Source: an uncultured Subdoligranulum sp. (GTDB taxonomy: Bacteria; Bacillota_A; Clostridia; Oscillospirales; Ruminococcaceae). Taken from it: a stretch of DNA of 11,685 nucleotides. Location: NCBI GenBank assembly GCA_900772715.1, contig CAAGRN010000255.1:1-11685 (forward strand), in the 5' to 3' direction. The notes beneath the pieces were generated by a model, which saw nothing but the letters and a program-made list of their open reading frames with translations, ran no database searches and was not told the origin of the DNA. Below, piece by piece: positions 1 to 5,671 of this stretch. Positions within the stretch are counted from its first letter, which is position 1. Each line of letters begins with the position of its first letter. Made by a program: the position numbers and the translations under genes.

Positions 1-351
1 GATCCGGCAGCCCAGCGCCCAGCCGCCGTTTTTGTCGGTACAGTTGTTGACAAAGCCTTTTTTGCAGAAAAAGCATTCCCCGCAAAAGGTTTCCACATTG
101 ACCGTCACACGATCCCCCGGCTGAACATGGGTCACGGCGCTGCCGACAGATTCCACAACGCCCACCATCTCATGCCCAACGGTGATGCCCGGCACCGCGC
201 GCGGCACACTGCCGTGCTTGATATGCAAATCGCTGGAGCAGATGCTTGCCAGCGTCACCTTGACAATGGCATCCCGCTCGTGCTGCAGTACGGGCTTAGG
301 TTTGTCGATCAGCTCGAATTTTCCTTCAGAAACATAGGTGTACGTCTGCAT
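1..351 (-). CDS. Zinc-dependent alcohol dehydrogenase, N-terminal part (runs off left edge)
   Basis: This is the first 117 residues of a medium-chain zinc-dependent alcohol/polyol dehydrogenase, a cytoplasmic NAD(P)-linked oxidoreductase; the C-terminal Rossmann domain lies outside the window. The GroES-like catalytic domain is clear. Cys38 in SICSSDLH and His60-Glu61 in TVGHEMVG are the expected catalytic zinc ligands and neighbours. GDRVTVN lies at 79-85, and Cys90, Cys93, Cys96 and Cys104 form the four-cysteine structural zinc lobe. The ATG at 351 is preceded by GAAGGAAAATCT, a good ribosome binding site. An in-frame ATG 21 bases upstream has a poorer site. A near-consensus promoter lies 80 bases upstream, and a terminator separates it from the DMT gene. 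Substrate cannot be told from this part: threonine, sorbitol and other polyol dehydrogenases share these motifs. No sequence link to the glucuronide locus is visible. Confidence 0.92.
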   Translation of the reverse strand, partial: MQTYTYVSEGKFELIDKPKPVLQHERDAIVKVTLASICSSDLHIKHGSVPRAVPGITVGHEMVGVVESVGSAVTHVQPGDRVTVNVETFCGECFFCKKGFVNNCTDKNGGWALGCRI

Positions 352-376
352 AGATTTTCCTTCACTTTCCATACTC

Positions 377-393
377 TCACGGTTTTCGGCGCT
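377..393. repeat. 17-bp repeat, copy 1 (in dehydrogenase leader)
   Basis: TCACGGTTTTCGGCGCT here is identical to 994-1010. Read on the minus strand it lies in the untranslated leader of the dehydrogenase gene, about 26 bases upstream of the start codon. The other copy is the promoter spacer of the DMT gene. Confidence 0.7.
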
Positions 394-430
394 GCCGCAT
401 CCTGTCGGCACAACGTGGTTTCTTACCCTT

Positions 431-459
431 ATTGTACGGTATCGCATAAGCAAAGTCAA
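431..459 (-). promoter_or_regulatory. Sigma-70-type promoter of the alcohol dehydrogenase gene
   Basis: On the minus strand there is a -35 box TTGACT (454-459), a 17-bp spacer and a -10 box TACAAT (431-436). Transcription should start near 424, giving a leader of about 70 bases before the ATG at 351. This is the best constitutive-looking promoter on the left side. No operator-like repeat surrounds it. Confidence 0.8.
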
Positions 460-507
460 GGGTACACAGCCGGGTACGGTGGCGATTCGTACAACTGCTA
501 TTATAGC

Positions 508-536
508 AAAAAGCCGCCCCGGTGGAGCGGCTTTTT
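508..536 (-). terminator. Intrinsic terminator after the DMT gene (symmetrical, works on both strands in principle)
   Basis: AAAAAGCCGC (508-517) pairs with GCGGCTTTTT (527-536) around a 9-base loop, giving a GC-rich stem flanked by an A tract and a T tract. It lies 16 bases past the DMT stop codon and upstream of the dehydrogenase promoter, so it separates the two minus-strand units. Confidence 0.85.
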
Positions 537-551
537 GTTGCAGCGTTGTTT

Positions 552-965
552 TTACAGCACCATACACAGTGTGCCGGCTGTAATCAAGGCGCAGCCAAGC
601 AGGCTTTTGGCGTTAAAGGGTTCGTGCAGGATGACAAACGCCAGCGCCAGTGTAATGACAACGCTCAGCTTATCTACAGGCACCACCTTGGACGCAGCAC
701 CGATTTGCAGCGCACGGTAATAACACAGCCAGCTTGCACCGGTAGCAAGCCCCGACAAAATCAAAAACAGCCAGCTGCGGCGGGTAATATCCCCCAAGCC
801 GGTCTGCGTGCCGGTCAAAAATACCATACCCCAGCTCATAGCCAACACCACGACCGTGCGGATGGCGGTTGCCAGCGTGGAGTTTACGCCCTCAATGCCG
901 ATTTTTGCCAAGATGGAGGTCAGCGCTGCAAATACCGCAGACCCCAATGCAAAAACGAACCACAT
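552..965 (-). CDS. Half-size EamA/DMT-family membrane transporter (137 aa)
   Basis: This is a small hydrophobic protein of the drug/metabolite transporter superfamily with a single EamA domain. About five membrane segments can be seen, near residues 2-22, 33-51, 65-85, 93-112 and 118-137. The family signatures are GASWLCYYRALQIG (about 76-89), followed by VVPVDKLSVVIT and a closing FVILHEP segment. Typical EamA exporters are about 280-300 residues with two such repeats, so this is a one-repeat protein. Such proteins probably dimerise, as small multidrug resistance proteins do. The ATG at 965 is preceded by AAGGGGG at a good distance. The gene has its own promoter and a strong terminator, so it is probably monocistronic. 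Substrate is unknown, and nothing connects it to the glycosidase genes except proximity. Confidence 0.85.
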   Translation of the reverse strand: MWFVFALGSAVFAALTSILAKIGIEGVNSTLATAIRTVVVLAMSWGMVFLTGTQTGLGDITRRSWLFLILSGLATGASWLCYYRALQIGAASKVVPVDKLSVVITLALAFVILHEPFNAKSLLGCALITAGTLCMVL

Positions 966-987
966 ACAAATGCCCCCTTTTTACACC

Positions 988-1016
988 ACTGTATCACGGT
1001 TTTCGGCGCTTTGCAA
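988..1016 (-). promoter_or_regulatory. Promoter of the half-size DMT transporter gene
   Basis: On the minus strand, TTGCAA (1011-1016), a 17-bp spacer and TACAGT (988-993), with TGA just before the -10 box giving an extended -10 (TGnTACAGT). The 17-bp spacer is exactly the second copy of the repeat found at 377-393. Confidence 0.65.
994..1010. repeat. 17-bp repeat, copy 2 (spacer of the DMT promoter)
   Basis: TCACGGTTTTCGGCGCT, identical to 377-393. It fills the space between the -35 and -10 boxes of the DMT gene. The flanking bases of the two copies differ, so the identity is limited to the 17 bp. Confidence 0.7.
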
Positions 1017-1092
1017 CGGTCGTTTTGGGGGAAATGTCTTGTTTTTGCACTGTGTCCATAGCGCCCGCAGAACCTGCTCCGACATATAGTTT

Positions 1093-1109
1093 GTAAAATC
1101 AGATTTTAC
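1093..1109. other. AT-rich perfect palindrome just past the GH3 stop codon
   Basis: GTAAAAT-CAG-ATTTTAC is a 7-bp inverted repeat with a 3-base centre, starting six bases downstream of the GH3 stop codon. It lacks a GC-rich stem and a following T tract, so it is not a good intrinsic terminator. It could be a protein-binding site or a weak 3'-end hairpin. No better terminator is visible between the GH3 gene and the DMT promoter. Confidence 0.5.
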
Positions 1110-1114
1110 GGACT

Positions 1115-3349
1115 TTATAAGCCAAAGCCGTATTCGTAGTAATTTCCGGCAGCGTCGCGGTAGGCATATGCCTTGCCGTTTTCGTCCTTGAGGGAATCCG
1201 GCATATAGCGATCCTTGGCAAAGCCGGGTACATCGTTGGGGCTGATGCATACGCCCTGCGCATTGACCGCCAGCACCTCGTCGCCTTTCGGCAGCGTGAT
1301 GGGCAGCTTGCCCGTGGGCGTAAAACGCCCGAAGATGACATCCAGCGTGGCATCGCGGTAGGTGTCAAAGCCCGCCAGCAATACATCGCTGATACGCTCG
1401 ACATTGCCCACCTGCCATGCCATCGTAAAGTTGATGTTCGAGATCACCTTGCCGCCATGGGCGTGTACTGCTGCGGCAATTTCTGCCAAGCGGTGCGCAT
1501 CGGACAGGGTGGTTTCGGTATGGGTTTCGGCGGTGGGGCGACCTTCGGCATCCACGTTATGCACGGTCTTGTTCTCACAGATATCCAACTCCAGATAGCC
1601 GGGGGTGGCGTTGAAATACTCACCCGAGGACGGCGACACAAACAGCAGCGCAACGTCTGCCTCGGCAGCATTCTCCACCAAGGTGCAGCCCTTCAGCTCA
1701 CTGCGCAGCGCCTGCGTGGCGGCTTGTGCCTGCTCCGGATTTTTCAGGAACGCCTCGGCATAGATTTTCTTGTCCGCGGAAATCGGCAGTGTACCGTTAT
1801 TTTTCAGCAGTACTACGCTTTGGCGGTGCGCCTCGGCTGCGGCAGCCCAATCTGCCGGGTTGGCAACCACGCGCTCTGCCTCCTCGGGGTCGCGGTAGGG
1901 GTCGTCAAACATACCCAAGGCAAACAGCTCGGTCAGCGTGCGGGTCACGGCGCGATCCAATGCCGCATCGGTCAGCACCAGCTGCTCTTTGGTAAAGCCC
2001 TGCGGCACCGGGTGGGTGTCGTAGTAGTCGCTGTGGGCGCGGTCATACGCCTGCTGCCCGGCTTCGTTGTCAAACAGACCGCTGATAATATCCACCCCGG
2101 CGTGATTCACGGCAAAGCCGATGCGCTCAGGCACATCCAGCATTTCCACGCCCCACGCCATATTGTGGGCAATACCGGTGTCGGAGTTGATGTACCCGGC
2201 AAAGCCCATCTGCCCGCGCAGCATGGTATCAATAAAATAGTGGTTGTAGGCAAAGCCGTAGGGCTGCATATCAATTACATTGCCCTGCAAATCGTGCTGC
2301 GGCGCGCTTTTTTCGGCTGCCGGCTTGGAGTAATACGGCATCACCGAGGCAGTACCTGCCTTGACGGCTGCTGCAAACGGCGGCAGGTGGTAAGTTTCCA
2401 GGCTGCCGGGGGTGGCATAGACGTTCCACTGCCCTGCCGCATAGTGCGGGTCAAAGCCGTTTTCCCTCGCGCCGCCGCCCGGGAAGTGCTTGGTGGTGAC
2501 TGCCACGCCGTCGGCTGTCACGCCTTTGTCGCTGCCTTGGATGCCGGGGATGATGTGGCTCATGATCTCGCTGATCAGCTCCGGGTCCTCGCCAAAGGTA
2601 CCGTAGGTACGCTGCCAGCGGGGGTCGGTCATCGTGTCTGCCATATACATATAGCCTTTGCGCAGACCGCAGGCATTCCACTCTCTGCGCACGGTGGCGG
2701 CAAACTTGTCCACAAGGTCGATGCAGCAGCCCTTGACGGCGGCGGCAATGCCCAAGGTACCCGGCCATGTGGCAAGCACACCGCCGGCATCATTCATACC
2801 AAAGACCAACTCGCCGTTTTCGTTGCGGGAGTTGGACGCTGCTGCCACGGGGATAAAATGCTCACACTGCTCGCAGACGGCGTGGGCTTCATTCATCCAG
2901 TCCGCCATATCGGCGGGGGTCGCGTTGGCGCGTAAAATCACATGGCGGTTGAACCACTCTTTTAATAAGGTAGTTGTGCTGGGCAGATGCTGCTCGCCGA
3001 AAATCGTCTTGCCGCGGAACTCCCCCTCGTCCAGAATACCGTACTCGTCGGATTTGCGCTCCATATCCTTGTACATGGCAGCCATGGGACCGGTCATGGG
3101 GTACTTTGCCATACGCCAGTCAGAGATAAACAGCTGGGCGATTTTTTCTTTGACGGTAAGCTGCTGCACATAGGCGGCGGCACGCACGGCGGGGGCATTG
3201 CGCCAGTCATTGACGGCGGACAAGCTGCCGCTGCCGTCGATGTCCTTAAAAGTCAAGCCATCCTGCGTAAATACGCGGCGGTCCACGGTGGATACCTGCT
3301 GCCCGTTGGGGTTTGGGTAAATTTTAATGCGCTGTGATGCTTTGGGCAT
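1115..3349 (-). CDS. Glycoside hydrolase family 3 enzyme (β-glucosidase-like, 744 aa, cytoplasmic)
   Basis: This is a GH3 enzyme, expected to release a terminal β-linked sugar (glucose, xylose or similar) with retention. Near the N-terminus FKDIDGSGSL (34-43) followed by NDWR matches the Asp-rich loop common at the start of many GH3 proteins. The TIM-barrel domain has DPRWQRTYGTFGEDP (242-256) and KHFPGGG (287-293), the substrate-binding Lys-His. GYINSD (385-390) carries the expected nucleophile Asp390. The second α/β domain starts near SVVLLKNNGTLPI (511-523); Glu577 in SSGEYF is a possible acid/base, by position only. The protein ends at YEYGFGL, where most GH3 enzymes continue into a fibronectin-III-like domain, so that domain is missing. 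There is no signal peptide. The ATG at 3349 has GAAGGAG upstream. The gene follows the β-glucuronidase after 73 bases and is probably co-transcribed. Sugar specificity cannot be read from the sequence. Confidence 0.9.
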   Translation of the reverse strand: MPKASQRIKIYPNPNGQQVSTVDRRVFTQDGLTFKDIDGSGSLSAVNDWRNAPAVRAAAYVQQLTVKEKIAQLFISDWRMAKYPMTGPMAAMYKDMERKSDEYGILDEGEFRGKTIFGEQHLPSTTTLLKEWFNRHVILRANATPADMADWMNEAHAVCEQCEHFIPVAAASNSRNENGELVFGMNDAGGVLATWPGTLGIAAAVKGCCIDLVDKFAATVRREWNACGLRKGYMYMADTMTDPRWQRTYGTFGEDPELISEIMSHIIPGIQGSDKGVTADGVAVTTKHFPGGGARENGFDPHYAAGQWNVYATPGSLETYHLPPFAAAVKAGTASVMPYYSKPAAEKSAPQHDLQGNVIDMQPYGFAYNHYFIDTMLRGQMGFAGYINSDTGIAHNMAWGVEMLDVPERIGFAVNHAGVDIISGLFDNEAGQQAYDRAHSDYYDTHPVPQGFTKEQLVLTDAALDRAVTRTLTELFALGMFDDPYRDPEEAERVVANPADWAAAAEAHRQSVVLLKNNGTLPISADKKIYAEAFLKNPEQAQAATQALRSELKGCTLVENAAEADVALLFVSPSSGEYFNATPGYLELDICENKTVHNVDAEGRPTAETHTETTLSDAHRLAEIAAAVHAHGGKVISNINFTMAWQVGNVERISDVLLAGFDTYRDATLDVIFGRFTPTGKLPITLPKGDEVLAVNAQGVCISPNDVPGFAKDRYMPDSLKDENGKAYAYRDAAGNYYEYGFGL

Positions 3350-3381
3350 AAAATAGCTCCTTCCTACGGTAAACGCAAAAT

Positions 3382-3408
3382 GCGGGTACGCGCAAAGGCA
3401 ATACCCGC
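3382..3408 (-). other. Hairpin between the β-glucuronidase and GH3 genes
   Basis: GCGGGTA (3382-3388) and TACCCGC (3402-3408) form a perfect 7-bp stem with a 13-base loop in the 73-bp gap between the two genes. On the minus strand it is followed by a broken T-rich stretch, ATTTTGCGTTT. It is either a weak, partly read-through terminator or an mRNA processing/stability element that sets the ratio of the two enzymes. Confidence 0.5.
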
Positions 3409-3422
3409 TGGGTGGTTACGGT

Positions 3423-5249
3423 TTACTTGTCAGACTTGAAATTCAAAGGCAGGGTGGTCCAACGGGCGCGGAAGTGGAACGCCGCATCCTTGGGCTGACG
3501 CTGGCGGGTAAAGATGCCCTTCTTGTTGCCGTTGACACGCATAATACCCTCGGTCGTCTGGAAGTCGGCAAAGTTCCAGACCAGCTCGCCCTTGACAAAC
3601 TCGTAACTGTCAAACACAGCGTGGTTCATATCCAGATACTCGTTCTGGTATTCCTGGCTCCACATCACGCTGGGCAGCTTATGCTCGCTGGGCATCGTGT
3701 CGGCGCCGTACTCGGTAAAGATCATCGGGCGACCATGCAGCACCATACGCCAGCCGTCCATCTCCTTGCGGAAGGCGGCCTCGGCGTCCACAATGCTCAT
3801 ACCGCCCATCACATACCAGCCGTAGTAGCGGTTCAGGCTGATAAAGTCGGCAAACTGCTGCCCCTTGCTGTTATGGGGCAGGCTCATCATAACAACGGCA
3901 TAGGTGCGCGGGCGCTTCTGCGGGTCGATCTCGTGCGCCAGGTCAAACAGCGTCTTGAAGTATGCCTCGGTGCCTTCGCTGGTGCACTGGGGTTCGTTCA
4001 GGATGCTCCACGCAATAACGCTGGCGTGGTTTTTGTCGCGGTTGATCATATCGATCAGCGCAGCCTTGTGGTTTTCCAGCAGCTGGGGCGTGGTTTCCTT
4101 CTCAAACCAGCCGACCTTCCTGCCGTTGCCTTGGTTGGCAGCCAGGAAGTTCATGGTGCTTTCCATAAAGCCGACGGCGGGTACTTCATCAATGATGAGG
4201 AAACCCTCCTCGTCTGCCATCTGGTACAGCTCCTCGGCATAAGGGTAGTGGCTGGTGCGGAAGCAGTTGGCGCCGATCCACTTCATCAGCTCGTAATCGC
4301 GCTTGACGGTGGCAAGGTCCAGACCGCGTCCGCGCAGGTCAGCGTCCTCGTGCTTGCCGAAGCCGCGCAGGTAGACGGGCTTGCCGTTCAGCAGGAAGTT
4401 GCCGTCCTGGATTTCAAAGGTGCGGATGCCGATTTTCTCGGTGTACTCGTCCACCACGGTTTCACCGTCGGTGATGCGGATCACAAAGTTGTACAGGTAC
4501 GCGGCATGGACGTTCCACAGCTTGACATTGTCAATGTGCAGGGTGCCGGTTTTGCCTTCGGCATGGGCGACCTTTTCGGTGCCGTCCAGCACGTCAATGC
4601 TGACTGTATGCCCGCCGTTGGTGGTCACAGTGTAGGCAACGTCGGCGGCGGTGCCGTTCAGGCTATGCACCACGCTGAAGTCCAGCACGCGCTCCTTGGG
4701 CAGGGCGGTCAGCTTGACCGGGCGGTGGATGCCGGCGTAGTTGTAAAAGTCAAAATACGGGGTGGCAAACTTTTTTCCGTTGGACAGCGTGGTGGTGCGT
4801 CCGGCGGGAAGCATCGTTTCGTTCAGCTCATTGTTGGCAAGCACCGCCAGATGGTTGAACTGATTGTAGCGCACAATATCGGTAACGGCTGCGTCGAACG
4901 GCAGGAAGCCGCCCTCGTGGGTGGTAACCTCCACACCGTTGACAAAGATGCGGGCGCGGTGGGTCACCGAGCCGAAACGCACGGCAATATCCTTGCCCTC
5001 CCACTCGCCGGGGACAAAGAAATCCGTTTCGTACCAGAAATCGCCGCAATACTCGCGGGATTCCTTGTCGGTAAAGAAATCGCAGAAGGATGCAGGCACC
5101 GGCATGGTGATGCTCTCCGGCAGGTGCAGCGCCCAGTCACTGTCAACGCCCTTGCTTTCGGGGTCAAAGGCAAAGCGCCACATTCCGTCCAGACTTACCA
5201 CACGGCGGGAGCCGGAATCGCAGGGATACAGCAAAGATTTGTTTTCCAT
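3423..5249 (-). CDS. uidA: β-Glucuronidase, GH2, Loop-1-like (608 aa)
   Basis: This is a cytoplasmic retaining β-glucuronidase that hydrolyses glucuronides to glucuronate and an aglycone. Its length matches E. coli GusA (603 aa). A jelly-roll sugar-binding domain (about 15-180, with FWYETDF and GSVTHRARIFVNG) is followed by an immunoglobulin-like domain (about 182-278) and a TIM barrel from about 284. WSILNEP has the acid/base Glu419, and FTEYGADT has the nucleophile Glu513. GNKKG supplies Asn575 and Lys577, the NxK motif that binds the glucuronate carboxylate and separates glucuronidases from most GH2 galactosidases. The segment 362-393 between DEVPAVGF and the next helix is about as long as Loop 1 of E. 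coli GusA, so this looks like a Loop 1 enzyme, the class noted for small drug glucuronides. AAAGGAG precedes the ATG. The gene heads an operon with the GH3 gene and is divergent from the symporter; gusA is the synonym. Confidence 0.95.
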   Translation of the reverse strand: MENKSLLYPCDSGSRRVVSLDGMWRFAFDPESKGVDSDWALHLPESITMPVPASFCDFFTDKESREYCGDFWYETDFFVPGEWEGKDIAVRFGSVTHRARIFVNGVEVTTHEGGFLPFDAAVTDIVRYNQFNHLAVLANNELNETMLPAGRTTTLSNGKKFATPYFDFYNYAGIHRPVKLTALPKERVLDFSVVHSLNGTAADVAYTVTTNGGHTVSIDVLDGTEKVAHAEGKTGTLHIDNVKLWNVHAAYLYNFVIRITDGETVVDEYTEKIGIRTFEIQDGNFLLNGKPVYLRGFGKHEDADLRGRGLDLATVKRDYELMKWIGANCFRTSHYPYAEELYQMADEEGFLIIDEVPAVGFMESTMNFLAANQGNGRKVGWFEKETTPQLLENHKAALIDMINRDKNHASVIAWSILNEPQCTSEGTEAYFKTLFDLAHEIDPQKRPRTYAVVMMSLPHNSKGQQFADFISLNRYYGWYVMGGMSIVDAEAAFRKEMDGWRMVLHGRPMIFTEYGADTMPSEHKLPSVMWSQEYQNEYLDMNHAVFDSYEFVKGELVWNFADFQTTEGIMRVNGNKKGIFTRQRQPKDAAFHFRARWTTLPLNFKSDK

Positions 5250-5296
5250 GGTCAGTTTCTCCTTTAGGCATAAGGGTTCTTGGCGCAGTTCTGCCC

Positions 5297-5320
5297 GGCA
5301 GCCATTTCAGCGCGGCTGCC
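5297..5320 (-). other. Leader hairpin of the β-glucuronidase mRNA
   Basis: GGCAGCC (5297-5303) and GGCTGCC (5314-5320) form a perfect 7-bp stem with a 10-base loop in the predicted leader of about 83 bases. Flanking GCAGT and ACTGC could extend the stem across a bulge. There is no T tract after it in the direction of the gene, so it is not a simple terminator. Confidence 0.5.
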
Positions 5321-5338
5321 ACTGCTTTTGTCAGTTTT

Positions 5339-5369
5339 ATTATGCCACAAGCCTGCTTTTTTGTGTGAG
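5339..5369 (-). promoter_or_regulatory. Weak, activator-type promoter of the β-glucuronidase/GH3 operon
   Basis: On the minus strand there is an extended -10, TGG-CATAAT, with the hexamer at 5339-5344. The best -35 is CTCACA or CACACA at 17-19 bp spacing, a poor match to TTGACA. The -35 region overlaps the end of the promoter-proximal copy of the 21-bp-spaced direct repeat. A good -10 with a poor -35 covered by a repeat is what an AraC-activated promoter usually looks like. Confidence 0.6.
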
Positions 5370-5399
5370 TAAGATTTTTTGGCAAATGCGTAAGATTTT
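5363..5399 (-). promoter_or_regulatory. Direct-repeat operator upstream of the β-glucuronidase promoter
   Basis: Two copies of a 13-bp repeat with one mismatch, TGAGTAAGATTTT (5366-5378) and TGCGTAAGATTTT (5387-5399) as written on the plus strand, lie exactly 21 bp apart. On the minus strand these read AAAATCTTAC. The copy nearer the gene continues as TTACTCACAC into the -35 region and the far copy as TTACGC. Spacing of two helical turns on the same face is typical of AraC-family half-sites. The regulator encoded at 7928-9145 is the likely ligand, by inference. Confidence 0.65.
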
Positions 5400-5492
5400 A
5401 CAGTGTCCGTTCCAAAACAGGCAATCCTCTACATTATAAAATAGACGGCTCAGTTTTTGTGTACAATGCACAAAAGTTTTTACCGATAAGGA

Positions 5493-5537
5493 AAAATCGA
5501 AGAATTATACGCTAAAATCGAAAGATATTACTAACAC
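5493..5537 (+). promoter_or_regulatory. Direct-repeat operator upstream of the symporter promoter
   Basis: AAAATCGAA occurs at 5493-5501 and again at 5514-5522, 21 bp apart. The similarity continues, as ATnnTAC, to 5510 and 5531. The far unit ends in ATACGC and the near unit in TTACTAACAC, running into the -35 box. The same far/near endings (TACGC and TTACTCACAC) appear in the opposite orientation at 5363-5399, so both promoters seem to carry the same two-half-site operator. Confidence 0.65.
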
Positions 5538-5560
5538 TTTCGTAAAAATCTGTTCATAAT
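5531..5560 (+). promoter_or_regulatory. Weak, activator-type promoter of the GPH symporter gene
   Basis: CTAACA (5531-5536), an 18-bp spacer and CATAAT (5555-5560). The -10 hexamer is identical to that of the divergent promoter. Transcription would start near 5567, giving a leader of about 105 bases. That leader can form a small hairpin at 5587-5600 and an imperfect 9-bp pairing of 5602-5610 with 5634-5642. Confidence 0.6.
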
Positions 5561-5671
5561 AAAGACATAAAGTTGCTCGCCCTGCCTGCGGCAAGCCGCA
5601 TCGGACTCTGCCCCCGATACAGCATCCGCGCCACAGACTCCGGACGAAACACGAAAAAAGGAGAAAAAACT

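Noticed and set aside
500..505. A minus-strand TATAAT near the DMT terminator as a second dehydrogenase promoter
   Set aside because: No -35 box at 16-19 bp, since that place is the terminator hairpin; TTGACT-17-TACAAT at 431-459 is far better.
127..720. A 197-codon plus-strand frame across the dehydrogenase start, promoter and terminator
   Set aside because: It crosses a convincing promoter and terminator on the other strand and has no protein-like character or ribosome binding site.
981..1250. A minus-strand small frame between the GH3 and DMT genes
   Set aside because: It mostly overlaps the GH3 C-terminus out of frame; the internal ATG in the gap has no ribosome binding site.
1457..2935. 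A 492-codon open frame antisense to the GH3 gene
   Set aside because: It lies wholly inside the GH3 gene, with no motif and no plausible start signal.
3474..5267. A 597-codon open frame antisense to the β-glucuronidase gene
   Set aside because: It is the mirror of a codon-biased GC-rich gene, reads as low-complexity Val/Gly/His/Ala-rich sequence with no domain, and the opposite strand has full GH2 motifs and a ribosome binding site.
5573..5671. A 33-codon N-terminal extension of the symporter
   Set aside because: It would start within a few bases of the predicted transcript start, has no ribosome binding site, and has an Arg/Pro-rich composition unlike the family N-terminus; ATG at 5672 has a strong site.
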